Shown: positions 18,672 through 27,800 of the stretch, piece by piece
Position numbering within the stretch: position 1 is the stretch's first letter
How the letters are laid out: each line of letters starts with the position of its first letter
NCBI RefSeq assembly: GCF_007859205.1
Contig: NZ_VOHP01000004.1
Coordinates: forward strand, 54,346-118,345
Source of the DNA: Streptococcus sp. sy004
GTDB lineage: Bacteria; Bacillota; Bacilli; Lactobacillales; Streptococcaceae
DNA: 64,000 bases
Direction of reading: 5' to 3'
Made by a program: the position numbers and the translations under genes
The notes under the pieces: generated by a model
Databases searched by the model: none
The model's input: only the letters and a program-made list of their open reading frames with translations
What the model was told of the DNA's origin: nothing

Positions 18672-18866
18672 ATGAAAGTATCACTAATTCCAGAAAAATG
18701 TATCGCATGTGGCCTTTGCCAAACTTATTCTGATGTTTTTGACTACCATGACGATGGCATTGTCAAATTTGCCCATACTGACGAATTACGTCAAGAGTTG
18801 CCAGATGATGCTAATACTCTCTTGGCTGTTAAGTCTTGTCCAACCAAAGCACTGATCATTGATTAA
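18672..18866 (+). CDS. Small [4Fe-4S] ferredoxin
   Basis: A 64-residue single-cluster ferredoxin, a cytoplasmic electron carrier. Four ligand cysteines are visible: three in CIACGLC (residues 10, 13 and 16) and one in SCPTKAL near residue 56. Its partner enzyme is unknown. It is transcribed divergently from the LysM gene, and its end overlaps the end of the converging ebsA gene by 11 bases. The promoter -10 box ends six bases before the start codon and no ribosome-binding site is seen. Confidence 0.92.
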   Translation: MKVSLIPEKCIACGLCQTYSDVFDYHDDGIVKFAHTDELRQELPDDANTLLAVKSCPTKALIID

Positions 18867-19341
18867 GTGCTTTTTTATCATTCTTATAAAGCTCAAAGTA
18901 ATCTAGACTGATAAAGTTATCTAGTAGTTCAACCTCCCCTTGAAAATCTTCTTGGAGTGCCAAATCATCTAAAAAATACTTTTTAGGCCATTTACGCATA
19001 CTAAAACAGCGTTTTTTTTGATTTTTGAAAATCAAGGTCAAGGTTGATTTGGTCACTTGAATTTTTTCAATATCTGCAATCGCTACCCGATAAGGTCTAA
19101 AAAGATTGAGTGAAACAATCCTTAGATAAGCACCTTCTATCACAAAATAACGATGAAACCCTAGACCAACCAAAACCACAAACAAAGTAAATAAAATAAA
19201 AATGTTGCGTGGTATCCTAGTATGTTCATAAACCAAGGCCAAACTAAGAAAAATCGGTGTAATGGCAATTGACCAATAACTAATGAACCAAGACAATTCC
19301 GGCTGCCAATGATACCTATTTTTACCAAATAGTGTAATCAT
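18856..19341 (-). CDS. EbsA-family membrane protein
   Basis: A 161-residue protein resembling the EbsA family of lactic acid bacteria, often labelled a pore-forming protein although the function is not established. It begins GKNRYHWQPELSW, has two membrane segments at about residues 17-37 and 46-66, and a soluble PH-like C-terminal part (IEKIQVTKSTLTLIF, CFSMRKWPKKYF). It converges on the ferredoxin gene with an 11-base overlap, a conserved neighbourhood in streptococci together with pepT. Confidence 0.75.
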   Translation of the reverse strand: MITLFGKNRYHWQPELSWFISYWSIAITPIFLSLALVYEHTRIPRNIFILFTLFVVLVGLGFHRYFVIEGAYLRIVSLNLFRPYRVAIADIEKIQVTKSTLTLIFKNQKKRCFSMRKWPKKYFLDDLALQEDFQGEVELLDNFISLDYFELYKNDKKALNQ

Positions 19342-19368
19342 GTCGAACCCTCCTTAATCTTTATTTTA

Positions 19369-20619
19369 TCACACTTTTTTCGACTTTTCTACTCTTGTCA
19401 AATCAAAACTCGCAATTCCAACAATCACTTGAACGGCCTGCAGCATGGTTTCTAAACTAACAAACTCAAATCGTCCATGCATATTCTCTCCACCAGCAAA
19501 AATATTGGGAGTCGGAATTCCCATAAAAGATATTTTAGAGCCATCTGTTCCACCACGAATTGGCTCAATAACTGGCTCAATCGCTAAATCTTCCATCACT
19601 GCCTTAGCTAGATGTACCGGTGTCATATCTTTTTCAATCACTTGACGCATGTTATAATACTGATCCTTTAATTCAACCAAGACCCGTTCACTACCTAACT
19701 GATCATTCATCTCTTTTGCCAAAGCTAACATTAAAGCCTTACGTTCTTCAAAAATAGTGGCATCAAAATCACGAATGATATAAGAACTATGACTCTCTTC
19801 CACATTACCTGATAAATCCATGAGATGATAAAATCCTTCGTAGCCTTCTGTCAATTCTGGTCGATCACTAGCTGGTAATTTTTCATGAAAATCAATAGCT
19901 AATTGTAACGCATTGATCATACTTCCTTTAGCTGTTCCTGGATGAACATTGCGTCCTAAAAAAGTTACTTGAGCTGCAGCAGCACTAAAGGTTTCATACT
20001 GTAATTCACCTAAAGGACCACCATCAACCGTATAAGCAAAATCAACATCAAAATCTGCCACATCAAACTTATCTGCCCCAATACCAATTTCTTCGTCTGG
20101 ACCAAAACCAACACGAATTTCACCGTGGGGAATCTCGGGATGAGCTTGTAGATAAGCCATTGCTGTCATAATTTCAGCAATACCAGATTTATCATCACTA
20201 CCCAATAAGGTTGTTCCATCTGTTGTGATTAACGTTTGTCCTAAATAATTAGCTAAATTAGGAAATTCTACTTGGTCAAGAGTATAACCACTCTCACCAA
20301 GAGCAATTGCTGTCCCATCATAGTTTTCAATAACTTGCGGCTTCACACCCTCAGCATTAAAGTCAGCTGTGTCTATATGGGCAATAAAGCCGATTTTATA
20401 CTTAAAATCTGATGAATTAGCAGGTAAAGTTCCAACAATATAGCCATTACTCTCCAGATAATGAACATTAACCAAGCCGATTTTTTCCATTTCAGGCTTT
20501 AAAACATGTAAGGCAAAATCAACCTGACTTTGAGTAGAAGGCGTTGTTTGGCTCTCAGGATTGCTCCTAGTATTATAACTGACATAGGTTAAAAAACGGT
20601 TTAATAATTCTTCTTTCAT
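19369..20619 (-). CDS. pepT: Peptidase T (tripeptide aminopeptidase)
   Basis: Cytoplasmic zinc M20 peptidase that removes the N-terminal residue from tripeptides, completing peptide use. The 416-residue protein has the metal ligands in [17 protein letters not shown] and GPDEEIG, and the [15 protein letters not shown] block near the C-terminus. ATG 20619 is chosen because GGAGG lies seven bases upstream; the open frame runs 13 codons further without support. It ends shortly before the EbsA-family gene. Confidence 0.95.
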   Translation of the reverse strand: MKEELLNRFLTYVSYNTRSNPESQTTPSTQSQVDFALHVLKPEMEKIGLVNVHYLESNGYIVGTLPANSSDFKYKIGFIAHIDTADFNAEGVKPQVIENYDGTAIALGESGYTLDQVEFPNLANYLGQTLITTDGTTLLGSDDKSGIAEIMTAMAYLQAHPEIPHGEIRVGFGPDEEIGIGADKFDVADFDVDFAYTVDGGPLGELQYETFSAAAAQVTFLGRNVHPGTAKGSMINALQLAIDFHEKLPASDRPELTEGYEGFYHLMDLSGNVEESHSSYIIRDFDATIFEERKALMLALAKEMNDQLGSERVLVELKDQYYNMRQVIEKDMTPVHLAKAVMEDLAIEPVIEPIRGGTDGSKISFMGIPTPNIFAGGENMHGRFEFVSLETMLQAVQVIVGIASFDLTRVEKSKKV

Positions 20620-20701
20620 TAACAACCTCCATTTATCACTATTCCTATTATATAGCAAATCTTCTAGAAAAGATATGAAAAGTTACGTTTATTTCAACAC
20701 A

Positions 20702-20732
20702 AAAAAGAAGTCTAATCACTAGACTTCTTTTA
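20702..20732. terminator. Terminator after the Bsp-like amidase gene
   Basis: AAAAGAAGTCTA pairs with TAGACTTCTTTT around a five-base loop. It lies directly after the amidase gene on the minus strand and is symmetrical enough to work in both directions. Confidence 0.88.
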
Positions 20733-20741
20733 TTTGGTCCA

Positions 20742-23700
20742 TTACAATCTATCTGTAATTTTCACAAATGGTTTACCAATTCCCACAATATCAGACGCAA
20801 ATTTACTTTGTTGCGTGAAGATATTGCTCAACGAATGCCAACCATTTAAGCTAGGTGTGTATGGGTCACGAACATAAGTTTTACCATTATCATAGCCTGC
20901 TAAGACTAACTCATGACTCAAACTACCATAAACACGAACAAATGGCGAGCCTTGAACTGCTGCTAATACATAATGACCTTCTTTCAAAGCTTCTTCAATG
21001 TCAGCTTGTGTTTTCAAAGGTGTTGCATCCATATTCCATTTTTCAGCAGCCGAGATGATACCTGTTGCATTCGTACCTTGTTCTAACTTATTGAAAGATA
21101 TCGTTTCGTTATAAAGATAGTCTGCCACTGTTGTTGGTTTAATGTCTTCACCTATCAAGCCTGAAAACACCATACTCAAAACTGTTGGCACACAACCTGT
21201 CGCATCCATATTAAATAAGCCATATCGCTTACTTGCCCAACGTGCATCACGTTGTGAGTAATACGGTGCATCAAAGTTAGTACGCTTCACTTCTTGACTA
21301 ACTGCAGAAAGGAAAGTCATTGTATCAGCCTTATTTTGGTAAAGATGGATTTGATAACGACCAGTACCAACATGATTGCTAGCATCAAATTTGCCTTCAG
21401 CTACCCCATTAGTCATCTTCAAATCATACCAACGAATATCATCTTGGCTATTTTCTTCTGACCAAACTGCCATTTTAACAGTTCCTTTATTAGCGTCAAC
21501 ATTATCAATATTCACTTTATAAACGCCAGTTCCTTGATAGCTAATACGTGTTGTATAACCATTCTCTGTCTTAACCGTTTCTTTCTTTTCAGAAACAGAT
21601 TCCATTTTTGGTAAAGCATTTTCTGAACTTGATGTAGTATCAACTGCTGCTTTTTCCACCACTGGAGTACTTATTTGGTCAGTTTTCTCTACTGGTACAT
21701 AACGGCGATTACCGCTATAAGAAACATAACTCAACCAGTTGTACCCTTCTGATGAGACTACCTTATCATAGTTAACTGTTTGACCAACTTCATAATAAGC
21801 TAAATTATCACTTGACAACTTCGCTTCATTTTTCACTCCTGTGCGTGTTGTGAACTCGTAAGTGCCACTTGATGATAGACTACTTGATGTCGATTTAGTT
21901 GTTTCTACCTTACTTGTTTCAGCCTTAACTGGCGTTGTTGTGTTTGAAGAACTTGTTGAAGTTATCTTCTCTACTGGTACATAACGGCGATTGCCACTAT
22001 AAGAAACATAGCTCAACCAGTTGTAGCCATCTGATAAGACTACTTTGTCATAATTAACCTTTTGACCTACTTCATAATATGCCAAATCTTCACTTGACAA
22101 CTTTGCTTCATTTTTCACACCTGTGCGTGTTGTGAACTCATAAATGCCACTTGATGATAGACTACTTGATGTCGATTTAGCTGTTTCTACCTTACTTGTT
22201 TCAGCCTTAACTGGCGTTGTTGTGTTTGAAGAACTTGTTGAAGTTATCTTCTCTACGGGTACATAACGACGATTACCACTGTAAGAAACATAGCTCAACC
22301 AGTTATAACCTTCTGACGACACTACCTTATCATAGTTAACCGTCTGACCTACTTCATAATATGCCAAATCTTCACTTGATAGCTTCGCTTCATTTTTAAC
22401 ACCTGTGCGTGTTTTAAATTCATAAGTTCCACTTGATGAGAGATTACTTGCAACTGATTGTGATGTTTCTACCTTAGTGGATTCCGTCTTAACCGGTGTT
22501 GTTGAAGAACTTGGTGTCGTGGCAGCAGATGGGGTAGTACTTGATGATGACACTTTCTCTACTGGGACATAGCGACGATTACCACTATAAGAAACGTAGC
22601 TCAACCAGTTATAACCTTCTGACGACACTACCTTATCATAGTTAACCGTTTGACCTACTTCATAATATGCCAAATCTTCACTTGATAGCTTCGCTTCATT
22701 TTTAACACCTGTGCGTGTTTTAAATTCATAAGTTCCACTTGATGATAGGTTGCTTGATGTCGACTTAGAAGTTGAAGTACTTGACAGCTTAACTGATGTG
22801 TTTTGTGATGAGGTCGCTGCTTGACCACTCTGATTATATTTTTGATAGTAATCTAGAATCCCTCCTACAATAGCAGAAGCAACTTGTTGTTGATAATTCT
22901 CTGTGACCAAATTAGCACGTTCAACAGGATTAGATAGATAGCCAACTTCAACAAGAACGGCTGGTGCTGTCGTTTCTCTTAGCACTGCAAATGTGTTTCT
23001 TTGTACACCACGATCATTTGCTCCTGTTTTAGAAACTGTTGCTGCTTGAATTGATTCAGCTAGGTAGGCGCTACGTTTCAAACGCTCAGTATCAACATGA
23101 TAACGAGAATTCAGTTGTGATGGATAATTTGAATCTGGTTCATACCAATAAGTTTCGACACCTGCAGTTGACGATGTTGCCGAAGCATTAACATGAATAC
23201 TAACAAAGATATCTGAATTCGTATCATTAGCATCTGCAGAACGTTCCAACAAACCAACAGACGCAGCTGAGGTTCTTGACGATTCCACAGCATAACCTGC
23301 ATCTTCTAATTGATTTTTAACTAATTGGTAAATGGATAAGGTTAAATCAGCTTCCTTAGTTCCACTATAAACTGCCCCTGGATCTACACCACCATGACCA
23401 GCGTCCAAGTAAACAACCTTATTAGTCACGGCATAATTCCCTTGTGACGCAGAAGCAGTTTCTTCAACTGTTGTCATCGTTGGAGTCGTGTTTTCACTAG
23501 CTGGATTACTAACGATGGTAGGACTTACTGAAGTATCAATGGTCGACTCTTTTTCTACTGCTTCAGAAGTTGTCGTTGATTCAACTTCGCTACTTGTCAC
23601 AGCTGAGTCACTTTGTGAGCTATCCAATGCCTGAGTACTTGCTTCTACACTTTGTGAAGCTTCGGATTGGACATTCAAGGTTTCTCCACTAGACACCGTT

Positions 23701-23822
23701 TCTGTGTCAGCTTGAGCAGTGCCTGTAAAAGAGGCAAAAACCACACCGATTAAAACAGATGCCGCACCAAATTTAAATTTTTTAATACTGAACTTTTGGC
23801 TAGTTTCTTGACGATTTCTCAT
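20742..23822 (-). CDS. Secreted Bsp-like amidase with four SH3b repeats and C39-like domain
   Basis: A 1026-residue secreted cell-wall enzyme. Order of parts: YSIRK-like signal (FSIKKFKFGAASVLIG, cleavage near residue 39), a Ser/Thr/Glu-rich spacer to about 135, an Amidase_3 domain at about 140-310 with zinc ligands in DAGHGG, KEADL, SIHVNA and VEVGYLSN, four SH3b repeats (about 360-712), a GBS-Bsp-like beta domain at about 755-848, and a C-terminal C39-like papain-fold domain starting YYSQRDARW with Cys in GCVPTVL and His in SHELVLAGY. It should cut stem peptides from glycan and may carry a second peptide-cleaving activity. Resembles group B streptococcal Bsp. No LPXTG anchor. Confidence 0.9.
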   Translation of the reverse strand: MRNRQETSQKFSIKKFKFGAASVLIGVVFASFTGTAQADTETVSSGETLNVQSEASQSVEASTQALDSSQSDSAVTSSEVESTTTSEAVEKESTIDTSVSPTIVSNPASENTTPTMTTVEETASASQGNYAVTNKVVYLDAGHGGVDPGAVYSGTKEADLTLSIYQLVKNQLEDAGYAVESSRTSAASVGLLERSADANDTNSDIFVSIHVNASATSSTAGVETYWYEPDSNYPSQLNSRYHVDTERLKRSAYLAESIQAATVSKTGANDRGVQRNTFAVLRETTAPAVLVEVGYLSNPVERANLVTENYQQQVASAIVGGILDYYQKYNQSGQAATSSQNTSVKLSSTSTSKSTSSNLSSSGTYEFKTRTGVKNEAKLSSEDLAYYEVGQTVNYDKVVSSEGYNWLSYVSYSGNRRYVPVEKVSSSSTTPSAATTPSSSTTPVKTESTKVETSQSVASNLSSSGTYEFKTRTGVKNEAKLSSEDLAYYEVGQTVNYDKVVSSEGYNWLSYVSYSGNRRYVPVEKITSTSSSNTTTPVKAETSKVETAKSTSSSLSSSGIYEFTTRTGVKNEAKLSSEDLAYYEVGQKVNYDKVVLSDGYNWLSYVSYSGNRRYVPVEKITSTSSSNTTTPVKAETSKVETTKSTSSSLSSSGTYEFTTRTGVKNEAKLSSDNLAYYEVGQTVNYDKVVSSEGYNWLSYVSYSGNRRYVPVEKTDQISTPVVEKAAVDTTSSSENALPKMESVSEKKETVKTENGYTTRISYQGTGVYKVNIDNVDANKGTVKMAVWSEENSQDDIRWYDLKMTNGVAEGKFDASNHVGTGRYQIHLYQNKADTMTFLSAVSQEVKRTNFDAPYYSQRDARWASKRYGLFNMDATGCVPTVLSMVFSGLIGEDIKPTTVADYLYNETISFNKLEQGTNATGIISAAEKWNMDATPLKTQADIEEALKEGHYVLAAVQGSPFVRVYGSLSHELVLAGYDNGKTYVRDPYTPSLNGWHSLSNIFTQQSKFASDIVGIGKPFVKITDRL
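21683..22746 (-). repeat. Four near-identical SH3b repeats in the amidase gene
   Basis: Four copies of a cassette of about 190 bases encode TRTGVKNEAKLSS...YYEVGQ and GYNWLSYVSYSGNRRYVPVEK. They lie at about 22555-22746, 22249-22440, 21967-22163 and 21685-21880. Period is 306 bases for the first spacing and 282 for the other two. Copies three and four share even the linker (TTTPVKAETSKVET), which points to recent duplication. Confidence 0.9.
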
Positions 23823-23881
23823 TAAAATCTCCTATATTTAAATATTTGTTTGAAATTTTACCAAAAAATAATTACAATTTT

Positions 23882-23911
23882 TATACAAAGATTTAACATG
23901 TTTGTTAAATC
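23882..23911 (-). promoter_or_regulatory. WalR/VicR-like box and 22-bp palindrome upstream of the amidase
   Basis: Minus strand TGTTAA, five bases, TGTATA (23898-23882) matches the WalR/VicR direct-repeat consensus at 11 of 12 defined positions. It overlaps a perfect inverted repeat, GATTTAACA-4-TGTTAAATC (23890-23911). VicRK controls wall hydrolases in streptococci, so a site about 60-70 bases upstream of an amidase gene is plausible. No convincing -35/-10 pair was found. Confidence 0.45.
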
Positions 23912-23978
23912 AACTTCTACCTATTTATTCGTAATATTTTTCAAATCAACGGTGCCATTTCTAAAAAATTTGACAATA

Positions 23979-25279
23979 TTATTTACTAGTCAAACCCAAA
24001 CGCTCAAAAATGGCATTGACACGTTTCGTGTAGTAACTCGGATCAAACATGTCATCTAATGTTTGCTGATTTAATAGACTAGTAATCTTGTTATCTGATT
24101 TCAATAAATGCTTAAATGACACTTGATGATCCCAAGCGTAAGCAGTCTTGGGTTGGACTAAATCATAGGCTTCCTCTCTAGTCATTCCTTTATCAATCAA
24201 GGCTAATAAAACACGCTGACTGTAAATTAAACCAAAAGTTGACTCCATATTACGTTTCATATTATCTGGGAAAACCGTCAAGTTTTTAACAATATTCGCA
24301 AAACGATTAAGCATATAGTTGATTAAAATAGTTGTATCTGGAGCGATAATACGTTCAGCTGACGAATGGGAAATATCTCGTTCATGCCACAAAACAACAT
24401 TTTCATAGGCTGTCATCATGTGACCACGAACAACTCGTGCCAAACCTGTCATGTTTTCCGAACCAATCGGACTACGTTTGTGGGGCATGGCAGAGCTACC
24501 TTTTTGTCCCTTAGCAAAAAATTCCTCCACTTCACGTTATTCAGACTTTTGAAGACCTCGAATTTCCGTCGCCATACGCTCAATTGAGGTTGCAATACCT
24601 GCTAAAGCAGCAAAATAGTCAGCATGCAAATCACGAGGAAGCACTTGAGTCGAAATGTCTTGTGGTTGAATTCCTAATTTTTGGCAAACATACTCCTCAA
24701 CAAACATGGGAATATTAGCAAAATTACCCACAGCTCCTGAAATCTTCCCCGCTTCAATCCCTTTGGCCGCTCGTTCAAAACGTGCTTGCTGACGTTTCAT
24801 CTCACTGTACCAAGTTGCAAGTTTTAGACCAAAAGTTGTTGGTTCCGCATGGACCCATGAGTACGTCCCATCATAATGGTAAATTTATGCTCACGTGCCT
24901 TATCTGCAATAATATCAATAAAGTTAATTAAATCTTTACGAATAATGTCATTAGCTTGCTTATAAAGATAACCATAAGCCGTGTCAACGACATCAGTTGA
25001 TGTTAAACCATAATGAATCCACTTACTTTCTTCTCCCAAACTTTCTGACACAGCTCGTGTAAAAGCAACCACATCATGACGTGTTTCTTCTTCAATTTCT
25101 AAAATACGTTTTATATTAAATCTTGCCTTTTGTCTGAGTTGCTTGATATCTTCTTTAGGAATTTCTCCTAATTCTGCCCAAGCTTCTGCCGCTAAAAGTT
25201 CAACTTCTAGCCAAGCTTGATATTTATTTTCCTCACTCCAAATCATTTTCATCTCTGAACGAGTATAACGGTCTAACAT
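23979..25279 (-). pseudogene. purB: Adenylosuccinate lyase gene, disrupted by a frameshift and a nonsense codon
   Basis: The full PurB protein can be followed from [15 protein letters not shown] to [14 protein letters not shown], but in pieces. Near 24854-24856 one base is missing: the reading of RTHG is followed by a -1 shift, ending the first frame 13 codons later, and the restored frame continues [19 protein letters not shown]. At 24537-24539 the codon expected to be CAA (GLQKSE-Q-REVEEFF) is TAA. The signature loop also reads MPHKRSP where MPxKxNP is usual. Total length 1301 bases equals an intact gene minus one base. The enzyme acts twice in purine synthesis, including IMP to AMP, so its loss should require adenine or adenosine salvage. 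Confidence 0.93.
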
Positions 25280-25525
25280 CTTCTCTTACCTTTCTGATTA
25301 GTTCCTCTCATTTTATCATATCACTGCTAAAAATTCTAATCTCACAAAATAATATACAATTCTGAATTATAATGAACTGGCAACAGTTTATTACTAGGCA
25401 TTAAAAGTCAGTATCTTTATTAGCTAGGCCGTCAAATGTCCAGAATTTATGATATACTAGTCTGTAAAGAAAATGACTAACTTTAAATAGTCATTTTATC
25501 TTATTTAGAAAGTGTAATAGTAACT

Positions 25526-26158
25526 ATGAAAAAAATATCTCTGTTAGGTCTGACGCTCTTATCCATGATCAGCCTAGCTGCTTGTCGCCAACAAGCAAGC
25601 AACAGCCAAACACCTATCGTTGAAACCATTAGCTCTTCTGAACAACCAACAAGCTCTAGTCAAGAACTTGTCGTCAATACTGAACTGCGTCAAAAATTTG
25701 ACAGCATTCTGGTTGGAGACTCTTCTAATGCTGGCGATGGGGGACAAAGTCTTGAAGAAGTAAAAAGCTTACTTGGTGAAGCCAAAGCTACGAATACTAC
25801 TGAAATAAATGGTGTCACTGCTGAAAACCTAACTTGGACAGATGGTGATGTCACAATTTCTGTTGCCTTTGTTGATGGAAAGGTCGTTAATAAAGCTATT
25901 ACTGGATTTCTGTTCAAACGTGACAGCAATATCGAGCTGACTAATTTCAACGAATTAGCTTTGGGAACTAGCTATGCTGATGTTGTTGCAGTATGGGGAG
26001 AACCAGATATTTATACCGAGTCTAAAGTCCTTGGTTCTAAAAGTGTTGGAGCCACTTGGTTCTCAAATATCAAGGGGAGTGATCCTGCCGCTAATGCCTT
26101 TCTCGTCTTTACTGATGATAGTGTTGCTCAAAAAGAACAGACAGATATGACTGATTAA
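25526..26158 (+). CDS. DUF3862-type lipoprotein
   Basis: A 210-residue predicted lipoprotein with signal peptide and lipobox LAAC at about residues 17-20, a Ser/Gln-rich spacer to about residue 50, and two BamE/SmpA-like repeats of the DUF3862 kind: LEEVKSLLGEAK...NLTWTDGDVTISV and TSYADVVAVWGEPDIY...ATWFSNI. It would be anchored on the outer face of the membrane. Function unknown. No clear Shine-Dalgarno; a TGTAAT element lies seven bases before the start, with no good -35. A strong terminator follows. Confidence 0.8.
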   Translation: MKKISLLGLTLLSMISLAACRQQASNSQTPIVETISSSEQPTSSSQELVVNTELRQKFDSILVGDSSNAGDGGQSLEEVKSLLGEAKATNTTEINGVTAENLTWTDGDVTISVAFVDGKVVNKAITGFLFKRDSNIELTNFNELALGTSYADVVAVWGEPDIYTESKVLGSKSVGATWFSNIKGSDPAANAFLVFTDDSVAQKEQTDMTD

Positions 26159-26172
26159 TATCATTTATTCAG

Positions 26173-26202
26173 CTCCTAGAGAACTTTTCTCTAGGAGTTT
26201 TT
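26173..26202 (+). terminator. Terminator of the DUF3862 lipoprotein gene
   Basis: CTCCTAGAGAA pairs with TTCTCTAGGAG (loop CTT-rich) followed by TTTTTG. Confidence 0.9.
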
Positions 26203-26235
26203 GTATTCTGATGCCAATAAAATCATCTGTGATAA

Positions 26236-26265
26236 ACAAAAAACCAGCAGAATAATCTGCTGGTT
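26236..26265 (-). terminator. Terminator of tuf
   Basis: On the minus strand AACCAGCAGA pairs with TCTGCTGGTT around TTAT, followed by TTTTTTG, about 45 bases after the tuf stop codon. Confidence 0.9.
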
Positions 26266-26311
26266 ACAATTATAGTTGTCTGACTCTAATTGTCTTTGGG
26301 AACTTAATTTC

Positions 26312-27508
26312 TTAAGCTTCGATTTCTGAAACGATACCTGAACCAACAGTACGTCCACCCTCACGGATAGAGAATGTAGTACCTTGTTCTACGGCGATTG
26401 GGTGGATCAACTCAACGTCGATTGTCACGTTATCACCTGGCATAACCATTTCTGTACCTGCTGGAAGTTCGATAGAACCTGTTACGTCAGTTGTACGGAA
26501 GTAGAATTGTGGACGGTAGTTGTTGAAGAATGGCGTATGACGTCCACCTTCTTCTTTAGTAAGGATGTAAACTTCACCCTTGAATTTAGTATGTGGGTTG
26601 ATTGAACCTGGTTTAGAGATAACTTGTCCACGTTCAATTTCATCACGTTGAACACCACGAAGAAGAACACCAACGTTATCTCCTGCAAGACCTTCGTCAA
26701 GTTGTTTACGGAACATTTCAACACCAGTAACAACTGCTTTAGTCGTTTCTTCTTTGATACCAACGATTTCGATTTCATCGTTGACACGAACAGTACCACG
26801 GTCGATACGTCCTGAAGCTACTGTACCACGACCAGTGATTGAGAATACGTCCTCGACTGGAAGAAGAAGTGGTTTGTCAGTATCACGTTCTGGTTCTGGA
26901 ATGTACTCATCAACAGTGTTCATCAATTCCATGATGATATCTTCAAATGCTGAGTCACCTTCAAGAGCTTTAAGAGCTGAACCTTGGATAACTGGTAGAT
27001 CATCACCTGGGAAATCGTATTCTGAAAGAAGGTCACGGATTTCCATTTCAACCAACTCAAGCAATTCTTCATCATCAACAAGGTCAACTTTGTTCATGAA
27101 GACGATAAGGTGTTTAACACCTACTTGGCGTGAAAGAAGGATGTGCTCACGAGTTTGTGGCATTGGTCCATCAGTAGAAGCTACTACAAGGATAGCTCCG
27201 TCCATTTGAGCCGCACCAGTGATCATGTTTTTAACGTAGTCAGCATGTCCTGGGGCATCGATATGCGCATAGTGACGAGACTCAGTTTCATACTCAACGT
27301 GTGCAGTGTTGATTGTGATTCCGCGCTCGCGCTCTTCTGGAGCAGCATCGATAGACGCATAGTCTTTTGGTTGGTTAACTGAACTTGGCAAGCGACGTGC
27401 AAGAACAGTTGTGATAGCTGCTGTCAAAGTAGTTTTACCGTGGTCAACGTGTCCAATTGTACCAATGTTAACGTGGGGTTTACTACGATCGTATTTTTCT
27501 TTTGCCAT
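26312..27508 (-). CDS. tuf: Translation elongation factor Tu
   Basis: GTPase that delivers aminoacyl-tRNA to the ribosome. The 398-residue protein begins [14 protein letters not shown] and has the G motifs [17 protein letters not shown] and the effector region ERERGITI, followed by the two beta-barrel domains. ATG 27508 is used; GGAGG lies 11 bases before it. Codon use is strongly biased to preferred codons, as expected for one of the most abundant proteins. Monocistronic with its own promoter and terminator. Confidence 0.99.
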   Translation of the reverse strand: MAKEKYDRSKPHVNIGTIGHVDHGKTTLTAAITTVLARRLPSSVNQPKDYASIDAAPEERERGITINTAHVEYETESRHYAHIDAPGHADYVKNMITGAAQMDGAILVVASTDGPMPQTREHILLSRQVGVKHLIVFMNKVDLVDDEELLELVEMEIRDLLSEYDFPGDDLPVIQGSALKALEGDSAFEDIIMELMNTVDEYIPEPERDTDKPLLLPVEDVFSITGRGTVASGRIDRGTVRVNDEIEIVGIKEETTKAVVTGVEMFRKQLDEGLAGDNVGVLLRGVQRDEIERGQVISKPGSINPHTKFKGEVYILTKEEGGRHTPFFNNYRPQFYFRTTDVTGSIELPAGTEMVMPGDNVTIDVELIHPIAVEQGTTFSIREGGRTVGSGIVSEIEA

Positions 27509-27578
27509 TTTAGGAAAAGCCTCCAATAAAATATATTTTATAGATAGACGGTACAATACAGTCTAACTTTACTCCACT

Positions 27579-27606
27579 ATTTTATCAAATTGTAGCAGAA
27601 TTGCAA
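27579..27606 (-). promoter_or_regulatory. Promoter of tuf
   Basis: Minus strand: -35 TTGCAA, 16 bases, -10 TAAAAT, giving a leader of about 65 bases before tuf. The rest of the 292-base gap between tuf and ltaS holds the ltaS promoter and no visible gene. Confidence 0.55.
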
Positions 27607-27736
27607 GTATTTTATACTATTTTTATTGATTTTTTAGCCCTTTGGTCTTTTAATAGAAAAGCCTATCCTTATCTGGCGTTTTTCTCACTGAAGAATACTC
27701 TATTTAACTTATCTGTTTAGGATTAGTATGAAATTA

Positions 27737-27745
27737 TGGTATAAT
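27737..27745 (+). promoter_or_regulatory. Extended -10 promoter of ltaS
   Basis: TGGTATAAT is an extended -10 box about 55 bases before the ltaS start; the -35 region is weak. Confidence 0.55.
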
Positions 27746-27800
27746 GATGAGAAAGAGATTTACTTATAAGATTAGGAAATTATAACGAGGACGTCTTGTT

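Noticed and set aside
23925..23945. TACGAATA competence box upstream of the amidase gene
   Set aside because: It lies more than 100 bases from the start with no support, and such 8-mers are expected by chance.
23979..25279. Three separate small genes in the purB region
   Set aside because: Together they give one continuous PurB protein when one base is restored and one stop is read as Gln; the internal starts have no ribosome-binding sites.
26384..27382. Long antisense frames inside tuf and other strongly expressed genes
   Set aside because: They are shadows created by biased codon use; no ribosome-binding site or family similarity.
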